In this document: piece after piece, positions 18,243-26,991 of the stretch | Layout: each line of letters opens with the position of its first letter | Numbering within the stretch: the first letter of the stretch is position 1 | Source: Cyanobium sp. N.Huapi 1H5 | GTDB taxonomy: Bacteria > Cyanobacteriota > Cyanobacteriia > PCC-6307 > Cyanobiaceae | Length of the DNA stretch: 64,000 bases | NCBI RefSeq assembly: GCF_024345535.1 | Contig: NZ_JAGQBH010000004.1 | Location: 248,001-312,000, forward strand | Reading direction: 5' to 3' | Notes under the pieces: generated by a model | Database searches by the model: none | What the model was told of the DNA's origin: nothing | The model's input: the letters and a program-made list of their open reading frames with translations, nothing else | Position numbers and translations under genes: made by a program

Positions 18243-18527
18243 ATGAACCTGCTCCATCACAGCCTCGCCGCCAGCCTCCTGCTCGGCACGGTCGCCACGC
18301 CGGTGCTGGCCGATTCCTCCGATTCCCTCAAAGGCAAGATCCAGTCCGTCGATGCCGGCCGACGCTCCTTTGTCGTCGGGGGGCAGACGCTGCTCACCAA
18401 TGCGTCCACGGACTACGACGATGGCCTGAAGACCTTCGCCGACCTGAAACCGGGGATGCAGGTGAAAGTGGAGCACTCCCAGCGTGGCGGCACCCATTTC
18501 GCGAAGGAGATCGAGCTGGACGACTGA
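18243..18527 (+). CDS. Small exported protein, DUF5666-like
   Basis: 94 residues. Signal peptide (hydrophobic SLAASLLLGTVATPVLA, cleavage after VLA|DSS), then a small beta-rich domain: LKGKIQSVDAGRRSFVVGGQTLLTN, YDDGLKTFADLKPGMQVKVEH and AKEIELDD. This is the pattern of DUF5666/OB-like periplasmic domains (G.V..VD....F.V.G..V......T...F..L..G..V.V.G). Function unknown. Confidence 0.7.
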   Translation: MNLLHHSLAASLLLGTVATPVLADSSDSLKGKIQSVDAGRRSFVVGGQTLLTNASTDYDDGLKTFADLKPGMQVKVEHSQRGGTHFAKEIELDD

Positions 18528-18555
18528 GGCCTCCCGGCCTGAGCCGCCCGCCCCG

Positions 18556-18933
18556 TCAGCGCCGGTACACCCCGGCGCCGGGAGCCCCGTAGCCCAGCCC
18601 GGGGCGAACCCCGGCCCCGGAGGCCGGCCCGCCGAGGCCACCGGGATTCCCCTCCGGCCCCCGCTCCAGGCCCGCTCCGGCCTCGCCGAATCCAGCCCCC
18701 GGCAACACTCCGGCGCCGGACGCCGGCCCACCCACACCGCCGGCACCAACCCCGGGTTCCCGATCCAGGCCGGCACCGGCCGCTCCGAAGCCGGCGCCGG
18801 GGGCCACCCCCGCCCCGGAGGCCGGCCCGCCGAGTCCGCCGGGGTTGGGCCGGGCCTCGCTGGCACCGGGGAGAGCCAGAGCGAGGGCCACCGCCGCGAC
18901 GGCCGGAACGATGAGGAGCTGGCAGCGTTTCAT
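18556..18933 (-). CDS. Exported glycine-rich repeat protein
   Basis: 125 residues. Signal peptide MKRCQLLIVPAVAAVALALALP with cleavage near SEA|RPN. The mature chain is three near-identical units of about 30 residues, each built on GGPASGAGV-x-PG-x-G(F/Y)G, then AGAG(L/V). No Cys in the mature part. This composition indicates a disordered or fibrous secreted protein; role unknown. Convergent with the small exported protein gene. The repetition is also clear in the DNA. Confidence 0.65.
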   Translation of the reverse strand: MKRCQLLIVPAVAAVALALALPGASEARPNPGGLGGPASGAGVAPGAGFGAAGAGLDREPGVGAGGVGGPASGAGVLPGAGFGEAGAGLERGPEGNPGGLGGPASGAGVRPGLGYGAPGAGVYRR

Positions 18934-19017
18934 CGCCGGTCATGCACAGGTGCCCTCGTCCTAGCAAGGGCAGCGCGCCAGGCCGCCGAAGGCACCGGTG
19001 GGGCGAACCGGGGCTCC

Positions 19018-19023
19018 TAGGGT
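19018..19023 (+). promoter_or_regulatory. -10-like box (TAGGGT) of the solute-binding protein gene
   Basis: TAGGGT lies 23 bases before ATG 19047 and matches the TANNNT boxes elsewhere in the window. Weak -35. Confidence 0.35.
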
Positions 19024-19046
19024 CGTCCTTTGGGCCCCGGCAGGTC

Positions 19047-20300
19047 ATGAACCCCGATCTGCAGGCCATGAACGGCGCCCTGCTGGTCCTGCTGCTGACG
19101 CTGCCGCTCAGCCTTCTGTCGGGCTGCGGCCTCGCTACGGAGGAGCTGAGGGGAACGGCCTATCTGGCCATCAGCGTCGAAGGTGACCAGCCGCTGACCA
19201 AGGCGATCCTTCAGGAGGAGGTCCTGCAGGCGCAGGCGATCGTGGCGGCCTTTCGCCAGCTGCACCCCCACGTGGCGATCGAAACCAACCTCCTGCGTGA
19301 GAGTGCCTTCATCAGGGAGGTGCGTCGCCGGCAGGCCGCAGGCCTGGGCCCCGATCTGATGCTGGTGGCGGGCTCCACCGCCCACACCCTGGTGGAGGCC
19401 GATCTGGCCCGCAGCCTGCAGCTGCCCCAGGCGACACGCCGTCAGGTGGACCCCGATTCCCTGGCGCGGCTGGAGATTCCGCCCCGTGGTCTGGCGGGCC
19501 TGCCGGTTCTGAGGCGACCGCAGCTCGCCTGCTTCAACCGCACGCGGCTGGCCGCCAGCCCGACCAGCACCGACGACCTGCTCAGAGAGGCCCGCGGGGG
19601 TCTGCGGGTGGGGCTGGCGGTGGAATCGCGCAGCCTCTTCTGGAGCACGGGCCCCCTGGGGGCGGATCGGGCGATCATCGCCGCCGCCGCCGGGCGTCCC
19701 CTGGCGGCCGGCGAACGGGAGGGGCTGCAGCGGTGGCTGGCCTGGCTCTCGGCCGCCAACTTCAACCAGCAGGTCTTCATCGAGCCCGACCAGGAAGCAC
19801 TGGTGCAGGGTCTGCTGGAGCGGCGCCTGGACTGGATCCCCTGCAACAGCGGCAACCTCAGCCGGCTGCGCCGCAGCCTGGGGAGCGCCCTCGGGGTCAG
19901 CGACCTGCCAGCCGGACCCTACGGTCCGCCCACACCGATCACGCGGCTGCGGGTGCTGGCCTTCGGCACGGACTCCACCGCCCGGCAGCGGCGCGTGGCG
20001 GAGGCCCTGGCCGTGTTTGCGCTGAACCCCTGGATCCAGAGCACCCTGACCACCGACAACCAGGACATGCTGCCCACCAATCGCTTCGTCCCGCCCTCGG
20101 CGCTGCACACCCCCGTGCTCAAGGCGATGCAGCGGTCCGTGCGGCAGGCCGACGCCAGCGACGCCATCGCCCGGCTGCTGCCCGCCGGCGATCCCCGCGA
20201 CCGCGAGCTGACGCGCCTGGTAACGGCCGTTGCCTTCGGTGAGATCACGGCCAAGGAGGCCACCGGCGCCGTGGTCCGGGCCCTGGCTCCCAGGCCATGA
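19047..20300 (+). CDS. Extracellular solute-binding lipoprotein (family 1-like)
   Basis: 417 residues from ATG 19047. Hydrophobic stretch LLVLLLTLPLSLLSGC ends in a lipobox. The rest resembles ABC sugar-type binding proteins: an early LHPHVAIETNLL and GPDLMLVAGSTAHTLVEADLARSL segment, a hinge region, and AVFALNPWIQSTLTTDNQDMLPTNRF near the C-terminus, as in MalE/UgpB-like proteins. No permease gene follows. Instead an MscS-type channel gene begins within its stop codon (ATGA), so the two are coupled. Confidence 0.75.
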   Translation: MNPDLQAMNGALLVLLLTLPLSLLSGCGLATEELRGTAYLAISVEGDQPLTKAILQEEVLQAQAIVAAFRQLHPHVAIETNLLRESAFIREVRRRQAAGLGPDLMLVAGSTAHTLVEADLARSLQLPQATRRQVDPDSLARLEIPPRGLAGLPVLRRPQLACFNRTRLAASPTSTDDLLREARGGLRVGLAVESRSLFWSTGPLGADRAIIAAAAGRPLAAGEREGLQRWLAWLSAANFNQQVFIEPDQEALVQGLLERRLDWIPCNSGNLSRLRRSLGSALGVSDLPAGPYGPPTPITRLRVLAFGTDSTARQRRVAEALAVFALNPWIQSTLTTDNQDMLPTNRFVPPSALHTPVLKAMQRSVRQADASDAIARLLPAGDPRDRELTRLVTAVAFGEITAKEATGAVVRALAPRP

Positions 20301-21541
20301 ACGACCTGCTCGGCCAGATGGTCGGCTGGCTGCCGATGCTGGGCCGGCCCCAGGTCCTGCTCCAGCTCGCCCTGGTGGCCCTGGCCGTGGCGGTCAGCCG
20401 CCTGGTGGGCCGCCGCTGCGGGCCGGCCGGCCGTTCAAGGTGGCTGGAACTTGCCGCCACGGGAGTGGTGGGTGGCCTGGGCTGGGGGCTGCTGACCATC
20501 ACCCGCCAGCCGACGGCCCTGGCCGGCCTGCTGGTCACCGTCGTGGCCGGCCTGCAGGCTTCGGAGCTGGTGCTGCATCGGGCCGAGCGCTGGCTTCCCG
20601 AAGACCAGATCCAGCCGCTGCGCCATCTGCTGATCCGGCCGTTCCTGCTCGCCGGACTGCTGTGGACGCTGATCGAGCAGCTGGACACCCGCGCCGAACT
20701 GGCCCTGATCCCGCTGGGCCGCTGGATGGGCGCCAATGTGAATGTGGGCGACATGACGCGGCTGGTGGTGGTGCTCTACCTGCTGCTGGTCGCCTCAGGG
20801 CCGCCGTCGCTGGGGGTGGCCTGGCTGCTGAAGCGGTTCTTTGCCCTGGAGCGGGTGAGCGCGCGCGCCATCGGCCTGATGGTGCGCTACGCGGTAATCA
20901 GCCTCGGAACCCTGGCGGTGCTGGAAACGATCGGCTTCAACAGCACCGCCCTGCTGGCCATCGCCGGGGGGCTGTCGGTGGGCCTCGGCTTCGGCGTCAA
21001 GGAGGTCTTCGGCAACTTCGTCAGCGGCCTGTGGCTGCTGTTCGAAGGCTCCCTGCGGCCGGGGGACATCATCGCCCTGGACGGCGACTTCTGCGAGGTG
21101 CGCCGTCTCGGCCTGCGGGCCACCCGGCTCTGGCGCGACCGGGACAACGCCGAGCTGGTGATCCCCAACCAGACCTTCTTCAACTCCAGCACGGTGGAGT
21201 TCAGCGTCGGCCGCACCCGGTTTCTCACCCAGATCGCCATCTGCGTCGATGCCGGCCAGCCCGCCGGCACGATCCTGGCCCTGCTGGAGGAGATCACCGC
21301 CGCCGTGCCGGGCGTGGAGAGCCATCCGCCCCCGAAGGCCTACGTGCAGGGGGTCGGGGACCGGGGCGGCGATTACGTGGTCAAGTTCTGGATCCACAGC
21401 CCCTTCGCCAACCGGAGGATCTGCAGCGCCGTCATGGCGGCGGCCATGGAGCGGTTCCGGGAGCTGGGCATCGACCTGCCCTTCCCCCGCCTGATCGTGG
21501 AGCGCGCCAGGACGGAGCCGCCCGGGCGAGGCCCCGGATGA
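20297..21541 (+). CDS. MscS-family mechanosensitive channel
   Basis: 414 residues. Several N-terminal membrane spans (about 15-35, 50-75, 105-130, 150-180) precede the pore helix and MscS beta domain. Typical strings are AIAGGLSVGLGFGVKEVFGNFVSGLWLLFEG and LRPGDIIALDGDFCEVRRLGLRATRLWRDRDNAELVIPNQTFFNSS. A C-terminal mixed domain follows. Would release small osmolytes from the cytoplasm on membrane tension. Overlaps the upstream solute-binding protein gene by four bases, an unusual partner for a channel. Confidence 0.9.
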   Translation: MNDLLGQMVGWLPMLGRPQVLLQLALVALAVAVSRLVGRRCGPAGRSRWLELAATGVVGGLGWGLLTITRQPTALAGLLVTVVAGLQASELVLHRAERWLPEDQIQPLRHLLIRPFLLAGLLWTLIEQLDTRAELALIPLGRWMGANVNVGDMTRLVVVLYLLLVASGPPSLGVAWLLKRFFALERVSARAIGLMVRYAVISLGTLAVLETIGFNSTALLAIAGGLSVGLGFGVKEVFGNFVSGLWLLFEGSLRPGDIIALDGDFCEVRRLGLRATRLWRDRDNAELVIPNQTFFNSSTVEFSVGRTRFLTQIAICVDAGQPAGTILALLEEITAAVPGVESHPPPKAYVQGVGDRGGDYVVKFWIHSPFANRRICSAVMAAAMERFRELGIDLPFPRLIVERARTEPPGRGPG

Positions 21542-21564
21542 TTGGGAAGGCCCCTTCCAGGGCC

Positions 21565-21739
21565 CATGGGTCATTTGGGTGACAAGGCTGACCTCACCCC
21601 GTCTCCGTTAAGAGTGTCAGGCAGCCACAGGGGCGGCTTGACGGGAGAAACGAACGATGTTGTTCGCTGTTACGGGTTCGCTCTGACCGAGCAGGCTTCA
21701 GTCACCCTCCTCATGCCCCGTCGAAACCATTGCAGCCCC
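21565..21739 (-). ncRNA. ssrA: tmRNA coding piece (two-piece, permuted ssrA)
   Basis: The 5' end GGGGCTGCAATGGTTTCGACGG at 21739 is the tmRNA acceptor-stem and D-like start. The tag frame follows at 21667-21617. After the tag is an H-type pseudoknot: GGGTGA (21599-21594) with TCACCC (21582-21577), and GGTCA (21593-21589) with TGACC (21573-21569). The 3' boundary is estimated. The acceptor half lies upstream on the same strand, the permuted order of alpha-cyanobacteria. The GGGGCTG 5' strand pairs with CAGCTCC of the acceptor piece (seven pairs, one G-U). Confidence 0.93.
21617..21667 (-). other. tmRNA proteolysis tag reading frame
   Basis: Resume codon GCG at 21667, then codons giving ANNIVRFSRQAAPVAA and TGA at 21619-21617. 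The tag, added to stalled proteins, ends in VAA, a ClpXP/Tsp-type degron, and closely matches picocyanobacterial tags. Confidence 0.95.
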
Positions 21740-21778
21740 GGGATGACGCACCGCCGGCGGGGCGGTGGGTCAGGGGAA

Positions 21779-21890
21779 TGGAGCTGAGCGGAATCGAACC
21801 GCTGTCCGAGACACTGGTGTGGACCACCTAGTTCGTCCGAAGACGAGCCTGTTCATCCTGCCACCTCCCCGCCAGCGCAGCCGCGGCCAC
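21779..21890 (-). ncRNA. ssrA: tmRNA acceptor piece (two-piece, permuted ssrA)
   Basis: Contains the T arm AGCGG-TTCGATT-CCGCT and 3' acceptor strand CAGCTCC plus discriminator A (21779); CCA is not encoded. Upstream is a hairpin CTCGTC-TTCG-GACGA. The 5' end is not definable by eye; 21890 is approximate. Separated from the coding piece by a 39-base spacer (21740-21778), which must be removed during processing. Confidence 0.85.
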
Positions 21891-21941
21891 AGGCGGTGGG
21901 CATCCCCGTACAAGGGGACCGCCAGCCAGCAGCATGGGGCG

Positions 21942-23117
21942 ATGGCCAGCTCCTCAACCTTCGACGTCATTGCCGTGGTGCCCCCGGGGCTGGAGGAGCC
22001 GGCGGCGGCGGAACTGACGGCCCTGGGCGCCCATGAGGTGCGCCCCCTGCGGCGGGCCGTGGGCCTGCGGGCCGATGCGGCCACCTTCTACCGCCTGCAT
22101 CTGCAGGCCCGGCTGCCGTTCCGCTTCCTGCGCCAGCTGGCCCGCTTCCCCTGCCGCGGCCGCGAGGAGCTCTATGACGGCGTGCAGCACGCCGCCGACT
22201 GGGAGCGCTGGCTGCCGCCCCAGCTGAGCTTCCGGGTGGAGGCCAGTGGCAGCGTGCCCGGCCTCACCCACAGCCACTACAGCGCCCTGCAGGTCAAGAA
22301 CGCCCTGGTCGACCGGCAGCGCCAGGCGTGGGGGTCGCGCTCCTCGGTGGATCTGGACGATCCCGACCTGGTGCTGCACCTGCACCTCAGCCCCGGCCGG
22401 CCCGGCGGCAGCGGCCCCGAGGCGGTGCTGAGCCTCGATGGCGGCGGCGCCAGCCTGCACCGGCGCGGCTACCGGGCCGCCATGGGCCTGGCCCCCCTCA
22501 AGGAGAACCTGGCCGCCGGCCTGATCGCCCACACCGGCTGGGACGGGACCGTGCCCCTGGCCGATCCCTTCTGCGGCTCCGGCACCCTGCTGATCGAGGC
22601 CGCCTGCCACGCCCTCGGCCGTGCCCCCGGCCTGGAGCGCAGCTTCAGCCTGGAGCGCTGGCCCGATTTCGATGCCGCCCTCTGGCAGCGGGAACGGCAG
22701 GCCGCCCAGGACCTGGCCCGCACCAGCCTCCCGGGCGGTGAACCCCTGGCGGCCGTGGTGGGCATGGAGCGGGATCCTGCCGTGCTGGCCATGGCCCGCA
22801 GCAACGCGGCGGCGGCCGGAGTGGCCGACTGGGTCGAGCTGCAGGAGGGGGACTGCCGCGATTTCCGCCCCCCGGAAACCCCCGGGGTGCTGGTGTGCAA
22901 CCCGCCCTACGGCGACCGGCTCGGAGCGGACGACGACCTGGAGGCGCTCTACGGCGACCTGGGTCGGATGGTGAAGGAGCGCTGCGGCGGCTGGACCCTG
23001 TGGCTGCTGAGCGGCAACCCTGCCCTCACCGGGGCCCTGCGGATGAAGGCCAGCCGCCGGGTGCCGGTGAGCAACGGCGGCATCGACTGCCGCTGGCTCC
23101 GCTACGACATCCGCTGA
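21942..23117 (+). CDS. THUMP-domain rRNA guanine N2-methyltransferase (RlmL/RlmK N-type)
   Basis: 391 residues from ATG 21942; the longer frame upstream covers the tmRNA locus on the other strand. N-terminal THUMP-like region (1-160) with LRRAVGLRADAATFYRLHLQARLPFR; then the Rossmann methyltransferase domain with SAM motif DPFCGSGTLLIEAA and catalytic NPPYG. Expected to methylate 23S rRNA guanine (RlmL-like); exact position uncertain. Confidence 0.87.
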   Translation: MASSSTFDVIAVVPPGLEEPAAAELTALGAHEVRPLRRAVGLRADAATFYRLHLQARLPFRFLRQLARFPCRGREELYDGVQHAADWERWLPPQLSFRVEASGSVPGLTHSHYSALQVKNALVDRQRQAWGSRSSVDLDDPDLVLHLHLSPGRPGGSGPEAVLSLDGGGASLHRRGYRAAMGLAPLKENLAAGLIAHTGWDGTVPLADPFCGSGTLLIEAACHALGRAPGLERSFSLERWPDFDAALWQRERQAAQDLARTSLPGGEPLAAVVGMERDPAVLAMARSNAAAAGVADWVELQEGDCRDFRPPETPGVLVCNPPYGDRLGADDDLEALYGDLGRMVKERCGGWTLWLLSGNPALTGALRMKASRRVPVSNGGIDCRWLRYDIR

Positions 23118-23234
23118 AGCGCACGGCAGGCTCCGTGGCGGCGCAGCCGTCGTTCCGCAGGAGGTTGGCGGCGAAGCAGACAGCCCTGGGCCGCGCTGCT
23201 AGCGGTGGGTCCTGCCTCCGCCGCCGCCAGAGCC

Positions 23235-24881
23235 ATGGCCTCACTCTTTGAAGCCCTCAAGCAGGACGTGCTGGCCGTGGAGAGGGATCCGGCCCTCGAC
23301 ACCGGCCAGGCCACGATGGCCCTGGTGCGGGAGTGGCTGGCCTGCCACGAACCGGAGATCTGCGCCCGCAAGCTGGCGGCGCCGACGGAGTTCAACGGCA
23401 CGTTGATGCAGTGGTTCCACTGGTACAGCAACGGCGACGGTGGCCACTGGCGGCGGCTGCGCCAGGAGGCGCCGGCCCTGGCGAGGGCGGGCATCACCGC
23501 CCTGTGGCTGCCGCCGGCGGGCAAGGGGGGGAGCGTGTGGGACGTGGGGTACGGCACCTACGACCTGTTCGACCTGGGCGAATTCGACCAGAAGGGCACG
23601 GTGCGCACCAAGTACGGCACCAAGCAGGAGTATCTGGAGGCGATCGAGGCCTGCCACGCCGCCGGGATGCAGGTGTACGCCGATGTGGTGTTCAACCACA
23701 AGATGAACGCCGACGAGCAGGAGCAGTACCGGGCCACGCCCTACGACCCCGGCGACCGCAACCGGCCCCTGGGGGAGGAACGCACGATCAGCGCCTGGAC
23801 CCGCTTCCGCTTCGACGGTCGCGGCGATCGCTATTCGTCGATGCAGTGGCACTGGCACCACTTCGACGCGGTGGATCACAACACGCTCGATCCGGGTTTC
23901 CGGGCCGTGTGGCGCACCCAGGGGGCCGGCTTCGAGGGCAACGTCGATCTGGAGAAGGGCAACTACGACTACCTGATGGGCAGCGACCTCAACGTGAACC
24001 ATCCGGAGGTCCGCGGTGAGCTGAAGCACTGGGGCCGCTGGAGCCTCGACCACGTGGGGGCGGACGGCTTCCGGCTGGATGCGATCAAGCACATCGCCAG
24101 CGATTTCTTCCTCGACTGGATCAGCGACCTGGAGACCCACGCCCAGCGTGATCTGTTCGTGGTGGGCGAGTACTGGACGTACAACATCGAAAGCCTGCAC
24201 TGGTACGCGGCCAACACCGGCGGCCACATGAGCCTGTTCGATGCGCCGCTGCACATGAACTTCCACCAGGCCAGCCGCAGCGGGGGCAGCTACGACATGC
24301 GCCGGCTGCTCGACGGCACCCTGATGCAGCAGCTGCCGCTGCTGGCGGTGACCCTGGTGGACAACCACGACACCCAGCCGCTGCAGGCCCTGGAATCGGT
24401 GGTGGAGGCCTGGTTCAAACCCCTCGCCTACGCCGTGATCCTGCTGCGGGACCAGGGCTATCCCTGCATCTTCCATGCCGATTACTACGGCGCCGACTAC
24501 ACCGACAGGAAAGACGGCCAGGAGTACCGGATCGTGCTGCCCAGCCACCGCTTCCTGATTGACCGCTTTCTGCTGGCCCGCGGCCACTGCGCCTATGGGC
24601 CCCAGTACGACTACCTCGACCACGACAACACCATCGGCTGGACGCGCCTGGGCACCCCGGGCCACCCCGGGGCCATGGCGGTGCTGATGAGCGACGGGCC
24701 CGCCGGCCACAAGTGGATGGAGGTGGGCAAGCGCCACACCACCTTCCGCGACCTGACCGGCCACATCCAGGCGCCGATCACCACCAATGGCGACGGCTGG
24801 GCGGAATGGCACTGCCCGGGGGGCTCGGTGTCGGTGTGGGTGGAGGAGGCGGCCCTGGCGGCGATGGGGATGAGCCTCTGA
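23235..24881 (+). CDS. GH13 alpha-amylase (cytoplasmic, GH13_5-like)
   Basis: 548 residues from ATG 23235. No signal peptide. The barrel holds GH13 conserved regions: DVVFNHK, GFRLDAIKH (nucleophile Asp, about 281), VVGEYW (acid Glu, about 310) and VDNHDTQP (Asp, about 377). The early MQWFHWY and KYGTKQEYLEAI strings are typical of the bacterial liquefying type. About 65 N-terminal residues precede the barrel (CARKLAAPTEF). Probably breaks internal glycogen or maltodextrins. Confidence 0.92.
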   Translation: MASLFEALKQDVLAVERDPALDTGQATMALVREWLACHEPEICARKLAAPTEFNGTLMQWFHWYSNGDGGHWRRLRQEAPALARAGITALWLPPAGKGGSVWDVGYGTYDLFDLGEFDQKGTVRTKYGTKQEYLEAIEACHAAGMQVYADVVFNHKMNADEQEQYRATPYDPGDRNRPLGEERTISAWTRFRFDGRGDRYSSMQWHWHHFDAVDHNTLDPGFRAVWRTQGAGFEGNVDLEKGNYDYLMGSDLNVNHPEVRGELKHWGRWSLDHVGADGFRLDAIKHIASDFFLDWISDLETHAQRDLFVVGEYWTYNIESLHWYAANTGGHMSLFDAPLHMNFHQASRSGGSYDMRRLLDGTLMQQLPLLAVTLVDNHDTQPLQALESVVEAWFKPLAYAVILLRDQGYPCIFHADYYGADYTDRKDGQEYRIVLPSHRFLIDRFLLARGHCAYGPQYDYLDHDNTIGWTRLGTPGHPGAMAVLMSDGPAGHKWMEVGKRHTTFRDLTGHIQAPITTNGDGWAEWHCPGGSVSVWVEEAALAAMGMSL

Positions 24882-24990
24882 AGAAGGATGAAGATTCCCC
24901 AGGCCTGTGACGGCAGATCACGTCCTGTTCCGCCGGCTTGAATTCGCCAGCTGATGCTCTGAGAGTGAGCGCCGCAGCGAGGACACCGCG

Positions 24991-26979
24991 ATGGTTCAGG
25001 TTCGCTACGGCGGCAAAGATGCGGCCCCCTACGCCCTTGATGTCAGCGACAATCACCTCGTGGTTCGCACCCTCAACCGCCAGGCAGTGATGCCGGAGCG
25101 GCCCTTTGAAGTGGCCACGGTCGGCGCCGAGGCCCACCGGATCCTCGCCCAGTTCGAAAGCCTCACGCGCTTCCGCGAGGCGGGGGTCGAACTGTTGCGC
25201 ACCAGGGCCCCCCAGGCCGATGGGGCCCTGCGCGATGCCGCCCGCAGCCTGCTCAAGGCGGAGCCCGGCATCGACTTCGCCGGCCGCGTTCTGGTCGATG
25301 GCAACGGCCGGCCCGTGGTCTACACGGAGAATCTGTTCGTCAAGTTCGACGACGACGCGGAGCCCGAGGCCTGCGAGGGCTTGCTGCAACGCCTGGGCCT
25401 CGCCATCAAGCGTGGCCTCAGCTATGCCCGCAACGCCTACTTCGTGGCGGCTCCAGGCAACAGCGGGCTGGCGGTGTTCCAGGTCGCCGAGACCCTGCTG
25501 GGCGAGGAAAGCGTCGCCCTGTGCCATCCGGAACTGGTGAGCCCCAGCCGCCAGCGCCGCCAGGCTTTCCCACCCGAATGGCATCTCAAAGCCACCGCCG
25601 TCAACGGCCGGCTTGTCGATGCCCACGCCGAGGTGGAAGCGGCCTGGGCCCTCAGCGACGGCACCGGGACGATCATCGCGGTGGTGGACGACGGCTTCGA
25701 CCTCGACCACGAGGAGTTCCGCTCCTCCGGCAAGATCGTCGCCCCGCGGGATGTGACCCGCCAGAGCGGTGACCCCCGGCCCGGCCGCGGCGACGACCAC
25801 GGCACGGCCTGCGCCGGGGTGGCCTGCGCCAACGGTCAGTTCGGCGCCACAGGCGTCGCCCCCGGCGCCCGGCTGATCCCGATCCGGCTGGCCTCCGGCC
25901 TGGGCTCCCAGGCGGAGGCGGAGGCGTTCGTGTGGGCGGCCCGCAACGGCGCCGATGTGATCTCCTGCAGCTGGGGCCCGCCGGACGGGGCCTGGTGGGA
26001 CCCGAACGACCCGGCCCACCGCCAGGTGGTGCCCCTGCCGGATTCCACCCGCCTGGCGATCGATTTCGCCACCACCCAGGGCCGCGGCGGCAAGGGCTGC
26101 GTGGTCCTGTTCGCGGCCGGCAACGGCAACGAGAGCGTCGACAACGACGGCTATGCCAGCTACGGCAAGGTGATCGCCGTGGCGGCCTGCAACGACCTCT
26201 CGAAGCGCAGCGCCTACAGCGACTTCGGCCGGGCCGTGTGGTGCAGCTTCCCCAGCAGCGACGGCCGCCCCTCCCTCACCCCCGGCATCTGGACCACCGA
26301 CCGCTCCGGGGTGGCGGGCTACAACCAGGGCAGTCCCCAGAAAGGGGACACGCCGGGCCACTACACCAATTCCTTCGGCGGCACCTCCAGCGCCTGCCCC
26401 GGCGTGGCCGGGGTGGCGGCCCTGGTGCTGGCCCGCAATCCCGCCCTGCGCTGGGACCAGGTGCGGGAGATCCTGCGGCAGGCCTGCGTGCGCATCGACC
26501 CCACCGGCGGCAACTACGACGCCAGCGGCCGCAGCCCCTTCTACGGCTACGGGCGGGTGAGCGCCCGCAAGGCGGTGGAGCTGGCCCGCCCGCCCCAGCC
26601 GGCGGCGGCCCTGGTGTTCCAGGCGGTGCAGGACGTGCCGATCAACGACTTCCAGACCGCCACCCTCACCCTGCCGGTGGCCGCCCCGGGCCCGCTGCAG
26701 TCGATCCGGGTGGCGGTGGATCTCGACCACACCTACATCGGCGATCTGGTGGTGCGGCTGCTGCCGCCCGCCGCCCTGGGGGCCGCCCCCGTGCTGCTGC
26801 ACGACCGCTCCGGCGGCGGCACCGACAACCTCAAGGTCACCTACGACGCGGTGAATGCCCCCGCCCTGGCGGCGTTGAAGGGCAAGGACCCCAGCGGCAC
26901 CTGGACCCTGGAAGTGTCCGACACCGCCCGCGCCGACCGGGGCACCCTGCGCAGCCTGCGGCTGGAGATGGGGTTCTGA
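24991..26979 (+). CDS. Subtilase (S8) with proprotein-convertase P domain
   Basis: 662 residues. No signal peptide. An N-terminal region of about 200 residues resembles a propeptide or lid (CEGLLQRLGLAIKRGLSYARNAYF). The S8 triad is Asp in AVVDDGFDLDHEEF (about 233), His in DDHGTACAGVA (about 270) and Ser in GGTSSACPGVAG (about 466); oxyanion Asn is in AAGNGNESVDN. A C-terminal P domain (about 545-662) holds TYIGDLVVRLLPP, LLHDRSGGG, and ends DPSGTWTLEVSDTARADRGTLRSLRLE. P domains normally follow kexin/calpain-like or bacterial secreted proteases. Location without signal peptide is unclear. Confidence 0.88.
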   Translation: MVQVRYGGKDAAPYALDVSDNHLVVRTLNRQAVMPERPFEVATVGAEAHRILAQFESLTRFREAGVELLRTRAPQADGALRDAARSLLKAEPGIDFAGRVLVDGNGRPVVYTENLFVKFDDDAEPEACEGLLQRLGLAIKRGLSYARNAYFVAAPGNSGLAVFQVAETLLGEESVALCHPELVSPSRQRRQAFPPEWHLKATAVNGRLVDAHAEVEAAWALSDGTGTIIAVVDDGFDLDHEEFRSSGKIVAPRDVTRQSGDPRPGRGDDHGTACAGVACANGQFGATGVAPGARLIPIRLASGLGSQAEAEAFVWAARNGADVISCSWGPPDGAWWDPNDPAHRQVVPLPDSTRLAIDFATTQGRGGKGCVVLFAAGNGNESVDNDGYASYGKVIAVAACNDLSKRSAYSDFGRAVWCSFPSSDGRPSLTPGIWTTDRSGVAGYNQGSPQKGDTPGHYTNSFGGTSSACPGVAGVAALVLARNPALRWDQVREILRQACVRIDPTGGNYDASGRSPFYGYGRVSARKAVELARPPQPAAALVFQAVQDVPINDFQTATLTLPVAAPGPLQSIRVAVDLDHTYIGDLVVRLLPPAALGAAPVLLHDRSGGGTDNLKVTYDAVNAPALAALKGKDPSGTWTLEVSDTARADRGTLRSLRLEMGF

Positions 26980-26991
26980 ACCCGGCAGGCC

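Noticed and set aside
21765-21941. N-terminal extension of the rRNA methyltransferase
   Set aside because: These codons cover the acceptor piece of tmRNA on the other strand and do not look like a THUMP N-terminus; ATG 21942 begins the family-like sequence.
24778-26802. Minus-strand ORF of 674 codons over the subtilase
   Set aside because: No recognisable motif; the opposite strand has a complete protease with triad and P domain.
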